From Cololabis saira (lineage: Eukaryota > Chordata > Actinopteri > Beloniformes > Belonidae): a stretch of 64,000 nt of DNA. Made by a program: the position numbers and the translations under genes. The first letter of the stretch is position 1. Every line of letters begins with the position of its first letter. The notes below the pieces were generated by a model. The model saw only the letters and a program-made list of their open reading frames with translations, was not told where the DNA came from and ran no database searches. Below, piece by piece: positions 22,019 to 34,200 of the stretch. The DNA lies in NCBI RefSeq assembly GCF_033807715.1, contig NC_084590.1:5840827-5904826 (forward strand), read 5' to 3'.

Positions 22019-25000
22019 ATGCGGGTTGGATCATATAACTGTCGCGGGCTGCGCCTCGGCAATAATGCAGGAGATAAATGCCGGCGTTCAGTTGTGGATA
22101 ACTTGCTGAAAAAATGTGACATCCTATGCCTCCAAGAAACGCTGTTACCAAAGCAAGACTTGGGGAAACTGAACTCTTTTAATGACAATTTTCACGGGGC
22201 TGGTGAATCCACAACAGATCTTTCCCTGGGGATTGTGAGAGGGAGAATAGCAGGGGGCGTGGCCATCCTCTGGCACAAGAAGTTGGACTCGATGATAAAA
22301 GTCATCAGGCTTGAAGCTGACTGGTGTATTGCTGTCCTCATAAAAATGAATGATAAGGAATTTAGCATCCTTAATGTTTATACACCATATGAAGCATTGG
22401 CAAACGAGGATGAATATTTAAATCGACTTGCTTTTATAAATTCTTTTATTTCTGAGAACCAAGCCACAAGTGTCTTTGTAGTTGGTGATATGAATGCTGA
22501 CATATCAGATACAAGTTCTTTGTTTGCAAATCATATGTTGCAGTTCTGTGAAGAACATTATCTAACTGTATCCACTCAAATGTTTTTGCCTGCAGACAGT
22601 TTCTCTTACATAAGTGAGGCCTGGCATACCACATCATGGCTTGACCATTGCATTAGCACTGCAGATGCACATGGTATTATAAGAACTATAGAGATTGTCT
22701 ATGAGGCATCTACCTCTGATCATATTCCTTTTGTCATGACATTGGATTGTGATAGTCTCCCTGAGCTGACTCAGCAGGTGAAAAACTCCTCGAATAATAA
22801 AATTGACTGGTCTAAACTCACATATGAGGATAAGCTTTTATACTATGGAAACACTGATGACCTCTTGAGTAGTCTCTGTCTGCCCAAAGATGCTGTTCTG
22901 TGCACTGATGTAAATTGTAACCTGAAATCTCATTGTGAGGATCTCTGTGTGTTACGGCTCGCTCCTCTTCACCTTCACATCCACCCCTCCCCCCTCACTG
23001 ATTGCTCCATGGCTCAGCCCAGCACACCTGATGTCCCTCACCAATCTTCACACCAGCCTGCCAATCTACAATCAACCACTGCCAGTATAAAGACCCAGTC
23101 TGCACTTCATTCCTCGCCAGAGCTTCACCTGTCTACACGTATGGTAAAGTACTACAGGCCAGCCTACAGTTTAGCTCTCTAAAGTTGTAGCAGAACTATT
23201 TAGCCTCACAGCTATTGCTAAGCTGTTAGCTTCATGCAGTTGCAGCCTTTGTTTTTCTCCTGCTGTGGTTTTTTCACCACTGACCCCGTTCTTCTCTTCT
23301 CCTCAGTTCTCTGGATTTCTACGCTGAGCTGCGGTCACCTGCGGAGCCCACACCCCACTCCAACTTCCTCATCACTGCTTTTGGCCTCTTAAATAAATAA
23401 GCCCACGGGCTTCACCAAGCTTACGTCTCCTCGTTGCTGTGCGCTTGGGTCACACTCACTAGCCATAACAGTAAGCTCTGGCCAAACTGACCCAGCCAGC
23501 ATGACGGATAGGACTCCGCCCTTGACCCCGCTTCAGGCCCAGGAGGCTAAATTGGCTCAACACTCTCGTCTGCTATCCGAGGCCTCTACGGTCATTGCAA
23601 ACATGAAGACTGATCTCCAAGCGGTTTTAAGTGCTCAGCAGGCCCAGGCCTCTTCCCAGCAGACCCAGGTCAGCCGTCTCGCCACCTCAGTCCAGGCCCT
23701 CACTGACCAGGTCGCCGCTCTCATAGCACAGACCGCTCCGCCCTCAGCTCCTCCGATTCCAGCGCCCAGGCCCAACTTAGTCCCTGAGCCAGACACGCCT
23801 CCACCACGGGAGCCCCATCTTGTTGCTCCGGCTCTCTACGATGGGTCATTCGCTCTCTGTCGGGAGTTCATAATGCAGTGTGAATACGTTTTTGATCTAC
23901 AACCTAGCATGTATTCCACTGCCACTGCTCGCATAGCTTACATTGCTAATCTGACCACGGGGCAGGCTCGTCGGTGGGTTATGGCTAGTCGAGAGGGCTC
24001 TGCACCCTATATGCAAGACTATGCAGCCTTTATTGAGGAATTTAGGACTGTTTTCGATCATGATGTCCATGGGCAGGATGCCGATTCAGCTCTTTCCGCC
24101 CTCCAGCAGGGTTCTGTCTCTGTGGCAGAGTATGCCACAGAGTTTCGCATCCTTGCAGCTCGCTGCAAATGGAACGAGGCCGCATTATTCAGTGCTTTCC
24201 GGCGGGGCTTGGCAGAGCCTGTGAAGGACGCCTTAGCCGGTAGAGAGAGGCCTAGTACCTTGAACGAGCTTATCTCCCTCTCCATTTCGCTTGATGAACG
24301 TCACCGGGAGCGCAAGCGAGAGAGGGCTCACCACAGTCGTAATGTACCCAGGCCACTCGCTCCGCCTCCGGTCAGCTTTGATCGGCCTGTCCAGGTCTCC
24401 CCTTCAACTTCTTCAACTTCTGCTGCTGAAGAGGAGCCTATGCAGTTGGGACGAGCTCGCTTGACTCCTGCAGAACGTGAGCACCGGAGACTACAGGGGC
24501 TCTGCATGTATTGTGCTAGCTCCGCACACTCTGTTCACTCATGCCCAATCCTGTCTTCCAGAGCCTCCTCAGCTCGGCAGTCAAAAGACAGGGCTCACCC
24601 GCTCGGGGGTTCCGAGTGAGCCGCTTGGTTAACCCCCAGTCCCTCTCCAGTAAGGCCAGGTTCATTGTCACTCTTGCCTGGCAGGGAGGGACGCTCACCA
24701 CTCCGGCGCTGATCGACTCTGGGGCTGATGAGAGCTTTATTGACCATCGCTACGCCATGGAGGTGGGTCTCCCCATTGCACCTCTGGAGAGGTCACTCTC
24801 AGCATTCGCTCTGGATGGACACCCTATGGGGCCCGTCACCCACCGGTGCGACTCACTCACCCTCACGGTCTCTGGTAACCATGTGGAAGACATCCGCCCC
24901 TACATTATCAACTCTCCTGATATGCCATTCATCTTAGGCAGACCTTGGCTGGAGCTCCACACCCCTCACGTCTGTTGGAGCTCGGGCCGCATTCTCAGCT

Positions 25001-28000
25001 GGAGCATTCCCTGCCATGCCCGCTGCCTTCGGTCCGCCCAGACGCCTTCCCCGGTTAAGCGGCCCAGTCCTGTTCCTCCTGATCTCACCAAGGTTCCCGC
25101 TGAGTACCACGACTTGGCAGTGGCCTTCAGTAAGGAACGCGCCTGCACCCTTCCTCCCCACCGACCTTATGACTGTGCCATTGAGCTCCGTCCTGACGCC
25201 CAACTTCCAGTGAGTCGCCTCTACAATCTCTCTCTACCTGAGAAGGGGGCTATGGACCGTTACATAAATGACTGTCTGGCTGAGGGTCTTATTCGCCCTT
25301 CCACATCTCCGGTGGGAGCAGGGTTCTTTTTCGTCAAGAAGAAGGGTGGGGATCTGAGGCCCTGCATAGACTACCGGCAGCTCAACAACATCACAATCAA
25401 GAACAAATACCCTCTCCCCCTCATGAGCTCCAACTTCGAACCCCTCGTTGGTGCTACCATCTTCACCAAGTTGGACCTCCGGAATGCGTACCACCTTGTG
25501 CGTATCCGTGAGGGGGATGAGTGGAAGACCGCCTTCAAAACCCCCCGTGGACACTACGAATATTTGGTCATGCCCTTTGGACTCACCAACGCACCCGCAG
25601 TCTTCCAGGCTCTTATGAATGACGTGCTCAGGGACATGCTAGAGGTATTCGTGGTCCTCTACCTGGATGACATCCTTGTGTTCTCCCGGGGCCTCCAGGA
25701 ACATGTCCAGCATGTCCGCATGGTCATTCAACGCCTCTTGGAGAACCGCCTTTTCATTAAGGCTGAGAAGTGTGTCTTTCACTCACCTTCTGTGGAGTTC
25801 CTAGGACTCATTGTTGAGGATGGCTGCATTCGTCCTGACCCCCGCAAGGTTCAAGCAGTCGTCGACTGGCCTCAACCCACCACCCGCAGACAGCTCCAAG
25901 GTCTCCTAGGATTTGCAAACTTCTATCGCCGTTTTATTCGGAACTACAGCCGCATAGCTGCCCCCCTTACTCAACTCACCTCTACCCAACGTCCCTACAT
26001 CTGGACACCTTCTGCCGACGCCGCCTTTGCTGCCCTCAAGAAGCACTTCACCACAGCCCCAGTCCTCCTCCATCCTGACCCCTCCAGGCCTTTCATAGTG
26101 GAGGTAGACGCTTCAGAGGTAGGCATAGGGGCTGTCTTGTCCCAACGGTCAGCAGAGGACCAGAAGCTACACCCCTGTGCTTTCTTCTCCCGTCGGTTTA
26201 GTTCAGCAGAGGAGAACTACGATATCGGGAATAGAGAGCTGCTAGCCGTGGTGGCAGCCTTTGAGGAATGGCGCCACTGGCTTGAGGGCGTGGAGGAGCC
26301 CACAGTTGTCTGGTCTGATCACAAGAATCTAACCTTCATCCGGGCTGCCAAGCGCCTTAACTCTCGTCAGGCAAGATGGGCACAGTTCCTGGATAGGTTC
26401 AACTATATCCTTACCTACAGACCTGGCTCCAGCAACACTAAGGCTGATGCTTTGTCCCGACTCCACGCACCTGAGAAGTCCTCGTCCGAGCCTGAGCCCA
26501 TTATCCCTGCTTCTCGTGTCATAGGGGTGGTCACGATGAACATCGAGGCAGAGGTCAAACGGGCCCAAAATGCTGAACCCGGGCCGGACGACTGTCCTCC
26601 TCGCCGCCTCTTCGTTCCCCAGTCGGTGCGGTCTCAAGTGCTGCTGTGGGGCCATACCAGCAAGTTTGCTTGCCATCCCGGATTCCAACGGACCCTCTCC
26701 TTCCTGAGCCGGCGGTTTTGGTGGCCGTCCATGAGAGCTGACGTCCGGGAGTTTGTCGCTGCCTGTGCCACCTGCTCCAGAGCCAAGGCGTCACATCAGC
26801 CACCAGCTGGACTTCTACGTCCTCTTCCTGTGCCCAGTCGTCCTTGGTCTCACATCTCCTTGGACTTCGTGTCCGGGTTTCCCCCTTCCCATGGAAACAC
26901 CGTCATTCTCACCGTAGTGGACCGGTTTTCCAAGGCTGTTCACCTGGTAGCACTTCCTAAGCTCCCGTCCTCGGCTGAGACGGCTGAACTCCTCACCCAG
27001 CATGTATTCCGGCTCCATGGACTTCCCAGTGACATTGTTTCTGACAGGGGGCCCCAATTCACGTCCCAGGTCTGGCGAGCCTTCTGTAGGGAGATCGGCG
27101 CCACTGTAAGCCTCTCCTCAGGGTACCACCCACAGACCAATGGCCAGGCGGAACGGACCAACCAGAGTTTGGAGTCTGCCCTTCGCTGCGTCTCTGCTCT
27201 CCATCCCACCTCCTGGAGCAAGGATCTACCCTGGGTGGAATACTCAATCAACACCCTGACCTGCTCCGCCACTGGGACGTCTCCGTTTGAGGCATCACTG
27301 GGTTACCAACCCCCACTCTTCTCTCTCCAGGAGTCTGAGGCCTCTGTCCCCTCTGTCCAGGCCAACTTCCGGCGATGTCGGCGGGTGTGGAAGGAGGTTC
27401 GCGCTGCCTTGGTACGCTCCAATAAGCGCTCCTGCCGTGGGGCCAACCGTCGCCGCACTCCGGCACCGGTGTACCAGGCCGGACAACAGGTCTACCTCTC
27501 CTCTGCCGATCTACCGCTCCAAGTATCCTCCAGGAAGCTGGCTCCGCGGTATGTCGGTCCCTTCGAGATTGACCACGTCCTGAGTCCAGCGGCTGTGCGT
27601 CTCAAGCTCCCGGTCTCCATGAAGCATGTGCATCCCGTGTTTCATGTGTCCAAGGTCAAGCCTGTCTCCTCAAGCCCTCTCATGCCCTCCGCCCCAGCCC
27701 CTCCGCCTCCTCAGATGGTCGACGGTCATCCCCAGTGGACTGTTAGAGGGCTGCTGAAGGTGCGGCGGCGGGGTCGTGGGTTCCAGTACCTGGCGGATTG
27801 GGTGGGTTACGGCCCAGAAGAACGCTGCTGGATCTCCAGGAAGCTCATCATGGATCCCTCTCTCCTGCGGGACTTCTACCGGGCTAACCCCGACGCTCCC
27901 GGACGGTCGCCAGGTGGCGCCCCTCGGAGGGGGGGTCCTGTTACGGCTCGCTCCTCTTCACCTTCACATCCACCCCTCCCCCCTCACTGATTGCTCCATG

Positions 28001-30341
28001 GCTCAGCCCAGCACACCTGATGTCCCTCACCAATCTTCACACCAGCCTGCCAATCTACAATCAACCACTGCCAGTATAAAGACCCAGTCTGCACTTCATT
28101 CCTCGCCAGAGCTTCACCTGTCTACACGTATGGTAAAGTACTACAGGCCAGCCTACAGTTTAGCTCTCTAAAGTTGTAGCAGAACTATTTAGCCTCACAG
28201 CTATTGCTAAGCTGTTAGCTTCATGCAGTTGCAGCCTTTGTTTTTCTCCTGCTGTGGTTTTTTCACCACTGACCCCGTTCTTCTCTTCTCCTCAGTTCTC
28301 TGGATTTCTACGCTGAGCTGCGGTCACCTGCGGAGCCCACACCCCACTCCAACTTCCTCATCACTGCTTTTGGCCTCTTAAATAAATAAGCCCACGGGCT
28401 TCACCAAGCTTACGTCTCCTCGTTGCTGTGCGCTTGGGTCACACTCACTAGCCATAACACTGTGCCTTATATGATGGTATTGTGGGGTCTGTATATGAGG
28501 CCAGTAAAAAGCACTGTACCAACTCTGAGAGAAGACACACTATTAAGCCAGGGTGGAACAAACATGTGTCTCACCATCATGCAGAAGCCAAGCGGGCATG
28601 TAGGGCTTGGGTCCAGGCAGGCAGACCAAGAGAAGGATCTGTTCTTGATTACAAAAAAGCCACTACTGCTAGATATAAATATGCAGTTCGTTATGTCAAT
28701 AGAAATGAGCAATTGATGAGAGCAGATTCCATGGCTGAAAAGCTCCTTGGTAACGATGTCACTGGGTTCTGGAAAGGGGTGAAAGCTATTAACAGGGACA
28801 ATACATCACTACCTTGTACCATAGAGGGGGTTTCCGGTTGTGACAATATAGCTGAACTGTGGAGGCAGCACTATTCTGAGCTTTTTAATTGTGTTAAAAG
28901 TGACCCCTACATTTTAGGTAAGATTCCCAGTGGTGATAATGTGCAAATCACCGCCAAAGAGGTGCTACTAGCTATTGCACAGTTAACTGACAACAAGGCA
29001 TGTGGCTCAGATAAAATTTTAGCAGAACATTTTAAATATGCGAGCCCAAGAGCAGCAATTCTTTTAGCCATTTGTTTTACTAGTTTTATGACCCATGGAG
29101 TCCTACCAGACTCTATGTTATCTGTAACTCTGGTCCCTGTCATTAAAAATAAAGCTGGCAAGGTGGGCAGCATGGACAACTACCGACCAATTGCTTTAGC
29201 CAGTGTGCTGTCCAAAGTTTTAGAGAGTATTTTATTAAACAGAGTGTCTGCTTATGTACACACTTCTGATAACCAGTTTGGATTTAAGGCTAAACATGGC
29301 ACTGATCTTTGTATTTATGCTTTAAAAGAGATTGCTGATAGATATAGAAGACATCATTCTTCTGTTTTAATTGGGTTTATAGACGCATCCAAGGCATTTG
29401 ATCGCATAAACCATCATAAACTGTTTTTAAAATTGAGTCAGAGGGGCGTGCCTGACAGTATCCTTAGGATTCTGGTTTTTTGGTATGCCAATCAGTGCAT
29501 GCAAATAAAATGGGGGGATGTAGTCTCTGCTCCATTTGGGGTGAGTAATGGAGTCCGTCAGGGTGGCTTACTTTCCCCCTGCCTATTTAATGTGTATATG
29601 GATGCTCTATCAGACCAGTTGAAAGGCTGTAAAACAGGTTGTGTGATAGGAAATACTATCATTAATCATCTTATGTATGCAGATGATCTGGCAATCATTT
29701 CGCCTTCTAGTGCTGGGTTTCAGGAGCTGCTCGATATATGTTCTGAATATGGGGTGGAATTCAATGTTAGCTATAATGCTAAAAAAAGCTCTGTTATGAT
29801 TTTTAGAACCAATGGTGATAAGGAACTGGTGTTCCCATCATTTTATTTGTCAGGGAATGTGTTACCTTTTTGTAACACTGTCAAGTATTTGGGCCACATC
29901 ATCACTGATGATTTTTCGGATGATGAGGATATGTATAGGCAACGGCGTGTTTTATATACACAAGCAAATGTGCTGAAAAGTAAATTTTCCTGGTGTTCTG
30001 AAGAAGTTAAAATGAATCTCTTCAGAGCATACTGTACCCCACTCTACACTGCCCCCTTGTGGGTTAAGTTTAAAAAGGCTAGCATCCGCAAACTGCAGGT
30101 TGCCTATAATGATTGCCTCCGTATTTTGTTGGGAAAACCCAGGTGGTGTAGTGCGAGTGAGTTATTCTGCCAAATGCGTATAAACACTTTTCATGCTCTG
30201 TTGAGAAAACTAATGTATAGATTAATTTGTCGACTGAATGACACACAAAACTCTGTTTTAATGCTGTTGACCAATCCTGGACTGAGTGCTGTGAGATATC
30301 AATCAGCAATGTGGAAACACTGGTATGATTGTCTTTTTTAA
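22019..30341 (+). CDS. LINE ORF2 (endonuclease-RT), interrupted at 22,949
   Basis: The N-terminal APE endonuclease has SYNCRGLR at the start, LCLQETLLP near 22,125, [11 protein letters not shown] near 22,480, and SWLDHCIST then STSDHIPFV near 22,640-22,730. After the Gypsy insertion the frame resumes at 28,465. The RT follows with [16 protein letters not shown] near 29,180, [27 protein letters not shown] near 29,380, [13 protein letters not shown] near 29,550 and the catalytic YADD near 29,675. It nicks target DNA and primes reverse transcription. Each half is frame-intact, so the Gypsy insertion is the only evident disabling lesion. Confidence 0.88.
22950..23470 (+). repeat. 5' LTR of the Gypsy element
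   Basis: 521 bp, TGTTACGGCTCG to GCCATAACA. Contains a TATA-like CAGTATAAAGACC at about 23,084 and an AATAAATAAG near 23,390 that may serve as a poly(A) signal. Confidence 0.95.
23501..24619 (+). CDS. Gypsy Gag
   Basis: 372 codons from ATG 23,501. Gag forms the virus-like particle. It has an N-terminal Gln/Ala-rich coiled-coil-like segment, a Pro-rich linker (residues about 80-105), and a retrotransposon gag (capsid) domain (residues about 120-270: [21 protein letters not shown] and [16 protein letters not shown]). An Arg-rich stretch is followed by a CCHC knuckle ([14 protein letters not shown]) near 24,504-24,545. The end overlaps pol in the -1 frame. Confidence 0.93.
   Translation: MTDRTPPLTPLQAQEAKLAQHSRLLSEASTVIANMKTDLQAVLSAQQAQASSQQTQVSRLATSVQALTDQVAALIAQTAPPSAPPIPAPRPNLVPEPDTPPPREPHLVAPALYDGSFALCREFIMQCEYVFDLQPSMYSTATARIAYIANLTTGQARRWVMASREGSAPYMQDYAAFIEEFRTVFDHDVHGQDADSALSALQQGSVSVAEYATEFRILAARCKWNEAALFSAFRRGLAEPVKDALAGRERPSTLNELISLSISLDERHRERKRERAHHSRNVPRPLAPPPVSFDRPVQVSPSTSSTSAAEEEPMQLGRARLTPAEREHRRLQGLCMYCASSAHSVHSCPILSSRASSARQSKDRAHPLGGSE
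24541..27990 (+). CDS. Gypsy Pol (PR-RT-RH-IN-chromodomain)
   Basis: An open frame of up to 1,149 codons, in the -1 frame relative to gag and overlapping it by about 79 nt. It is therefore likely made by -1 frameshifting rather than from the first ATG. Protease [12 protein letters not shown] is at residues 57-68. The RT has the catalytic YLDD near residue 374. RNase H begins near [16 protein letters not shown] (about 520). The integrase has an HHCC zinc region (about 700-760) and DDE residues in SLDFVSG, SDRGPQF and NGQAERTNQ (about 774, 834, 870). A chromodomain ([15 protein letters not shown], about 1,075-1,115) usually guides integration to marked chromatin. No env gene follows. Confidence 0.94.
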   Translation: MPNPVFQSLLSSAVKRQGSPARGFRVSRLVNPQSLSSKARFIVTLAWQGGTLTTPALIDSGADESFIDHRYAMEVGLPIAPLERSLSAFALDGHPMGPVTHRCDSLTLTVSGNHVEDIRPYIINSPDMPFILGRPWLELHTPHVCWSSGRILSWSIPCHARCLRSAQTPSPVKRPSPVPPDLTKVPAEYHDLAVAFSKERACTLPPHRPYDCAIELRPDAQLPVSRLYNLSLPEKGAMDRYINDCLAEGLIRPSTSPVGAGFFFVKKKGGDLRPCIDYRQLNNITIKNKYPLPLMSSNFEPLVGATIFTKLDLRNAYHLVRIREGDEWKTAFKTPRGHYEYLVMPFGLTNAPAVFQALMNDVLRDMLEVFVVLYLDDILVFSRGLQEHVQHVRMVIQRLLENRLFIKAEKCVFHSPSVEFLGLIVEDGCIRPDPRKVQAVVDWPQPTTRRQLQGLLGFANFYRRFIRNYSRIAAPLTQLTSTQRPYIWTPSADAAFAALKKHFTTAPVLLHPDPSRPFIVEVDASEVGIGAVLSQRSAEDQKLHPCAFFSRRFSSAEENYDIGNRELLAVVAAFEEWRHWLEGVEEPTVVWSDHKNLTFIRAAKRLNSRQARWAQFLDRFNYILTYRPGSSNTKADALSRLHAPEKSSSEPEPIIPASRVIGVVTMNIEAEVKRAQNAEPGPDDCPPRRLFVPQSVRSQVLLWGHTSKFACHPGFQRTLSFLSRRFWWPSMRADVREFVAACATCSRAKASHQPPAGLLRPLPVPSRPWSHISLDFVSGFPPSHGNTVILTVVDRFSKAVHLVALPKLPSSAETAELLTQHVFRLHGLPSDIVSDRGPQFTSQVWRAFCREIGATVSLSSGYHPQTNGQAERTNQSLESALRCVSALHPTSWSKDLPWVEYSINTLTCSATGTSPFEASLGYQPPLFSLQESEASVPSVQANFRRCRRVWKEVRAALVRSNKRSCRGANRRRTPAPVYQAGQQVYLSSADLPLQVSSRKLAPRYVGPFEIDHVLSPAAVRLKLPVSMKHVHPVFHVSKVKPVSSSPLMPSAPAPPPPQMVDGHPQWTVRGLLKVRRRGRGFQYLADWVGYGPEERCWISRKLIMDPSLLRDFYRANPDAPGRSPGGAPRRGGPVTARSSSPSHPPLPPH
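27939..28459 (+). repeat. 3' LTR of the Gypsy element
   Basis: 521 bp, apparently identical to the 5' LTR. It overlaps the last codons of the pol frame. Confidence 0.95.
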
Positions 30342-30524
30342 AATTTGTATGTGTGTTCGTCTTGTTTAAATGGACCCTGAGTCTATTAATAAAGTCTATC
30401 TATCTATCTATCATTGTATTGGTCAGAGGTTTGGGTGATTGATTTTTTAAAATTAAGATCTTTAATAAGTCACTTTTTCAGGTGCATTGCTTTTTCTTTT
30501 GGTAATGATTTAATTGTATTGGTT

Positions 30525-30770
30525 GGAAGTTTTGCTTCTTCATTAATATTGTATAATTCTGCATCAACCCGTTTATTTGCTTTAAGACAGAAAGTCACAG
30601 TCACCTCTGAGGACTGTTTACATGCAAATACACGCTGACAGATGTGTCCGTTGTTTCTAGGAAGTTCAGCTCTGACAGTTTCACCAGTTTCATTTGTGGT
30701 CTCATAAGTACAGAAATAGATGGTTAAGACTGTCTAAAGAAGATGGCTGGAAAAAACATCAAGCTTAAAA
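30525..30770. promoter_or_regulatory. Candidate IgT 3' enhancer block, copy 1
   Basis: A 230-bp block, closely repeated at 31,605-31,845. It holds a perfect Ig octamer ATGCAAAT (30,622-30,629) and, 9 bp on, an E-box CAGATG (30,639-30,644). It lies about 3 kb beyond the last membrane exon in the direction of transcription. Octamer plus E-box clusters are the core of known teleost IGH enhancers (catfish Emu3'). The function here is inferred. Confidence 0.45.
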
Positions 30771-31604
30771 ACCTCATTACTTTAACAGAGAAAATAATCC
30801 TTTGTCAAACTGTAATATACAAGATATTTTTGACAGTGCAAAATATATTGAAAAGAACAGAACAAATCAAATTGAATATTAAATACTCATATTTATCAAC
30901 AAACAAACTAAATAAATAAAAGTTTTATGTGAACTTTAATATCTGACCTGAAGTAAGTAAAAAAAACTAAACACACGACAAAAACAATGCATTTATTGTC
31001 TTGGTTTGTCGACATACAGCAAATATAATCCATGTGTCTCCTGGAAAAGAAAATAGATCAGTTTCTTTATTAAGCCAAAAGAAGGAATTCAATATCCCTC
31101 TTCAATATGATATTTAACTCACACTTATTATAAAAATGTAAAGTTATTTAGTCATTTAAAAACTATTAAGGGTCAATGAGATGGTTGTTTTTAAGAGCTT
31201 CATTTTTTGAGCAACTTGTTAAAAAGTGAACAAAGGATGATTGGTTCAAAAAGAAATAAAATACTTTTAATTCTACCTCTTTCTCCATTTTCTCAAAAGA
31301 GAACACAAACGATCTTCTTACAAAAGGATTTCACTCAGTAAACAGTGTTTTTTAACCTAAATGTCACTGCAGCAGAGAAACTTGGTTCAAACACGTGCAC
31401 ATACATTTGTCCAGCACAATTTATCTACTTGTTTTCCTGAATCAACACATTCAATTCAGCCTATAACTTTATAAACAACCTACTTACTAATAGTAACTAC
31501 AGTAGCTAATGCTTTAAAAAATCAGCAAAATGTTTTTATCTGATAAAACAATCCAGAAACTCAACCTTTGCAGATTAATTTTTTTAGATACTTATCGTAT
31601 TTAC
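30771..31604. other. Gene-free DNA between the two octamer blocks
   Basis: AT-rich; I see no coding or RSS signal. Confidence 0.5.
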
Positions 31605-31845
31605 TGCTGTGAGGTTTTGCTTCTTCATTAATATTGTATAATGCTGCATCAACCTGTTTATTTGCTTTAAGACAGAAAGTCACAGTCTCACCTCTGAGGA
31701 CTGTTTACATGCAAATACACGCTGACAGATGTGTCCGTTGTTTCGAGGAAGTTCAGCTCTGACAGTTTCACCAGTTTCATTTGTGGTCTCATAAATACAG
31801 AAATAGATGGTAAAGACTGTCTAAAGAAGATGGCTGGAAAAAAAC
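31605..31845. promoter_or_regulatory. Candidate IgT 3' enhancer block, copy 2
   Basis: Second copy of the block, with octamer ATGCAAAT (31,709-31,716) and E-box CAGATG (31,726-31,731) in the same spacing. The core stretch is unchanged between copies. It is about 2 kb beyond the second membrane exon. Confidence 0.45.
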
Positions 31846-32100
31846 CTTCAAAGAAAAAACCTTGAATGGATTTAGAATCTTTAATAGACAAGAAAAGTGT
31901 ATGGAAAACTTTATTATACCAATTATTTTTGAAGTAGAAGAAATATTTCACAAAATTAGCAAACAATCAACTCATAACCAGGTTAAATTTGATTCAGCAT
32001 AAATTGCATCAGATTTAATTATATTTCCTGCTAGAATGGAGTTAATTCAAATCATCTTGACTAAAACTGACCAACAAAGATTAACAAAACATTTTAATAA

Positions 32101-32980
32101 AGGCAAGGCAAGTTTATTTGTATATCAAAATTCAACACAAGGTAATTCAAAGTGCTTTACATCAAGATTAAAAGCGGCAAGACACAATTAAACAGTAAAT
32201 AAGAAAATAAAATGAAATAAAATGATAAGAAATGAGGTAGAATAAAGACAGCACAAGTTGTTAAGAAGTAAGGGCAGTAGAGTACAGCAGGTTTGATTTG
32301 ATTTGATTTGATTAGGATCCCCATTAGCTGATGTAGTTTACATCAACTACTCTTCCTGGGGTCCCATCCATTAAACAATAAAATAATATGATTAAAAAAT
32401 AAGAATACAGTTCAGAAATACACTAACAAACATCACAAAAAAAACTACATACACAACATACAGTCTATAAAAGTAACAACATTTAACAAATCAGCAAATT
32501 TAACGAACATCACAAAAAGATTTACATAGACAACGTACAGTCTATAAAAGTACCGGCCATTAGCAAATCAGCAAATTTAGCAATTCATTTAGCAAGCAAA
32601 TAGCAGCAAAGCATAGTCTTAACATCAACATGACAACAAAAAGGAAAAATAATCACTTAATTCCAATTACAAAATCTTTCAATCCCAAGGTTTCTTTGGG
32701 ATATACGCACAAACATAATCCGGGCATCTCAGGTCCATCTCATTCTTACAATGGCAAGAATTATGTTTCTATACGGTCAAAAGACCGGGTCAAATACAGG
32801 ATTACAAAGGTAATCTGTAACAATTTGTACGGTGAATTAAACCAATTTGACAATTCTATGCCACAATGCCTGTTTCCAGGTCTTATTTCACACAACTGAG
32901 GAGAATTACATTTCTATACGGTCAAAACGTACAAAGACCGGGTTGGTCAGCACAAATAAAGCACAAAATATAAAAGCTAC
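32101..32980 (-). repeat. Retroelement 3'-end fragments
   Basis: Near 32,101-32,165 the phrase AGGCAAGGCAAGTTTATTTG with AAAGTGCTTTAC is the reverse of a common fish retroposon tail. From about 32,290 a (GATTT)n run leads into TTAGGATCCCCATTAGCTG and CTCTTCCTGGGGTCCCATC, typical of another LINE 3' end. No intact ORF is present. Confidence 0.6.
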
Positions 32981-32983
32981 AAG

Positions 32984-33058
32984 CAGTGCTTTAAGTGGGA
33001 AAAAATAAGTGCCGGTACTCTCCCCCTCCAGTCATACAAATATGGGACCATGTAAATT

Positions 33059-33141
<83 letters not shown>

Positions 33142-33579
33142 CTCTCCCACTCTGTTAAAAACCTCCTGTGTTTACCTTCATATTTCCGTTTGGCCGTGCA
33201 TTTTGTCCCTCCAAGTAATTTCCGTCGCGGCATATTTTGCACCCACTTCCTACGAGTCTGTCTTTCACTGCACCTATCAAATAAAGTTGCAAGAGCCGCA
33301 TGACACCGGCCAAAGAGCCGAGTGCGGCTCACAAGCCGCAGGTTGGCCAAGCGCGCCTTTACGTCTGTACGGCAAGCTTTGAGCATCAAAACACCTTAAT
33401 CAACAAATCCAACCTGTAGACTTTGGGGAGATCGGGGGGAGTTACTGACTGATGGGGAATCTGGGAAGAACAGTACCGGTACGCGCCGCACACAGTAAAT
33501 AATTTCCGGTACGCTGATGGGTAAAATTTAGAAGTGCCGGTACTGCGTACCGCTCCGTACCGGCCCACTTAAAGCACTG
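32984..33579. mobile_element. 596-bp hAT element with transposase remnant
   Basis: TIRs CAGTGCTTTAAGTGGG and CCCACTTAAAGCACTG with a perfect 8-bp target duplication GCTACAAG (32,976-32,983 and 33,580-33,587), diagnostic of hAT. A minus-strand open stretch contains KRKYEGKHRRFLTEWESL, resembling the N terminus of hAT transposases. It is interrupted by a (TA)n run at about 33,068-33,137. Non-autonomous. Confidence 0.88.
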
Positions 33580-33847
33580 GCTACAAGTCCAAACAACAGT
33601 ATGAAAGGTTGTTTGTATCTATGTGGCCCTGCGACCTGTCCAGGGTGGACCCCTGTCCTCTCGCCCGTAATGAGCTGGGATTGACCCCCATGACCCTGCA
33701 AAGGATGAAGCAGGTATAGAAAATGGATGGATGGATATTCAAAGTAAACAGCAGACTGTTCATTTTGATTAAGAATACTTCAGGTTTAAAAAAAACAACA
33801 AAAAACTATGATTTTCACTGGTGTTTCTTGTGTATTCAGGTGTTTTT

Positions 33848-33862
33848 TTATTGCCTCTTCAT
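33848..33862 (-). CDS. IGHT: IgT membrane exon 2 (MKRQ-stop)
   Basis: After a TTTTTACAG acceptor the minus strand reads MKRQ and then TAA. Membrane exon 1 ends in phase 0, so this joins in frame and supplies the tiny cytoplasmic tail of the B-cell-receptor form. Very short Lys/Arg-containing tails are normal for membrane Ig, which signals through CD79. The assignment rests on splice phase and position, so it is inferred. Confidence 0.65.
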   Translation of the reverse strand: MKRQ

Positions 33863-34200
33863 CTGTAAAAAGGAAATGGGAAAAAATTAGGTTGTAGACG
33901 ATGAGAAAAAGAGACCAAAACAAAATTCATGTTAAACTATTACATATATTGATGGAAAAAGGGCTGAAAAAAGAAAACATAACAGTGTATAATATCATGC
34001 ATATGTCTCTTTAAACAAAAAGTTGAATGCTTGTTTTTTTAGTACGCCCAATAAATTAATACAATCTTCCTTGTTACATAAATGATGTTTCAATGTTCCA
34101 CAAATGATGAGTTAAACCTTGTTTAAATCTAATGAGGTGGTTGTTTCCTTCTGTTGTGAATGTGTTGGTATTTTGGTTATTTACAAGCCTGCATGTTTAC

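Larger units (their letters stand above)
22950..28459 (+). mobile_element. Complete Gypsy/Ty3 chromodomain retrotransposon
   Basis: Two 521-bp LTRs, gag, and pol with an integrase followed by a chromodomain. A 5-bp target duplication CTGTG (22,945-22,949 and 28,460-28,464) flanks it. Both ORFs are open over their full length, and the two LTRs match at every position I compared. The insertion is therefore recent and potentially active. A GGAGGGGGGG polypurine tract precedes the 3' LTR. I could not assign a primer-binding tRNA. Confidence 0.95.
20765..30412 (+). mobile_element. LINE (APE type) split by a Gypsy element
   Basis: A two-ORF non-LTR retrotransposon: ORF1 20,771-22,003; ORF2 starts at 22,019 and ends at 30,341; then a short 3' UTR ending in a (TATC)n tail at about 30,395-30,412. 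A complete Gypsy element occupies 22,950-28,459. Excluding that insertion and one copy of its 5-bp target duplication, ORF2 stays in frame across the junction (about 935 codons). The exact 5' end is not clear. The clade appears to be in the CR1/Jockey range, judged only by ORF layout. Confidence 0.88.

Noticed and set aside
22921..23182. Open frame running from LINE ORF2 into the LTR as a fusion protein
   Set aside because: The last 70-odd codons are LTR sequence also present in the 3' LTR; the apparent fusion only reflects the insertion.
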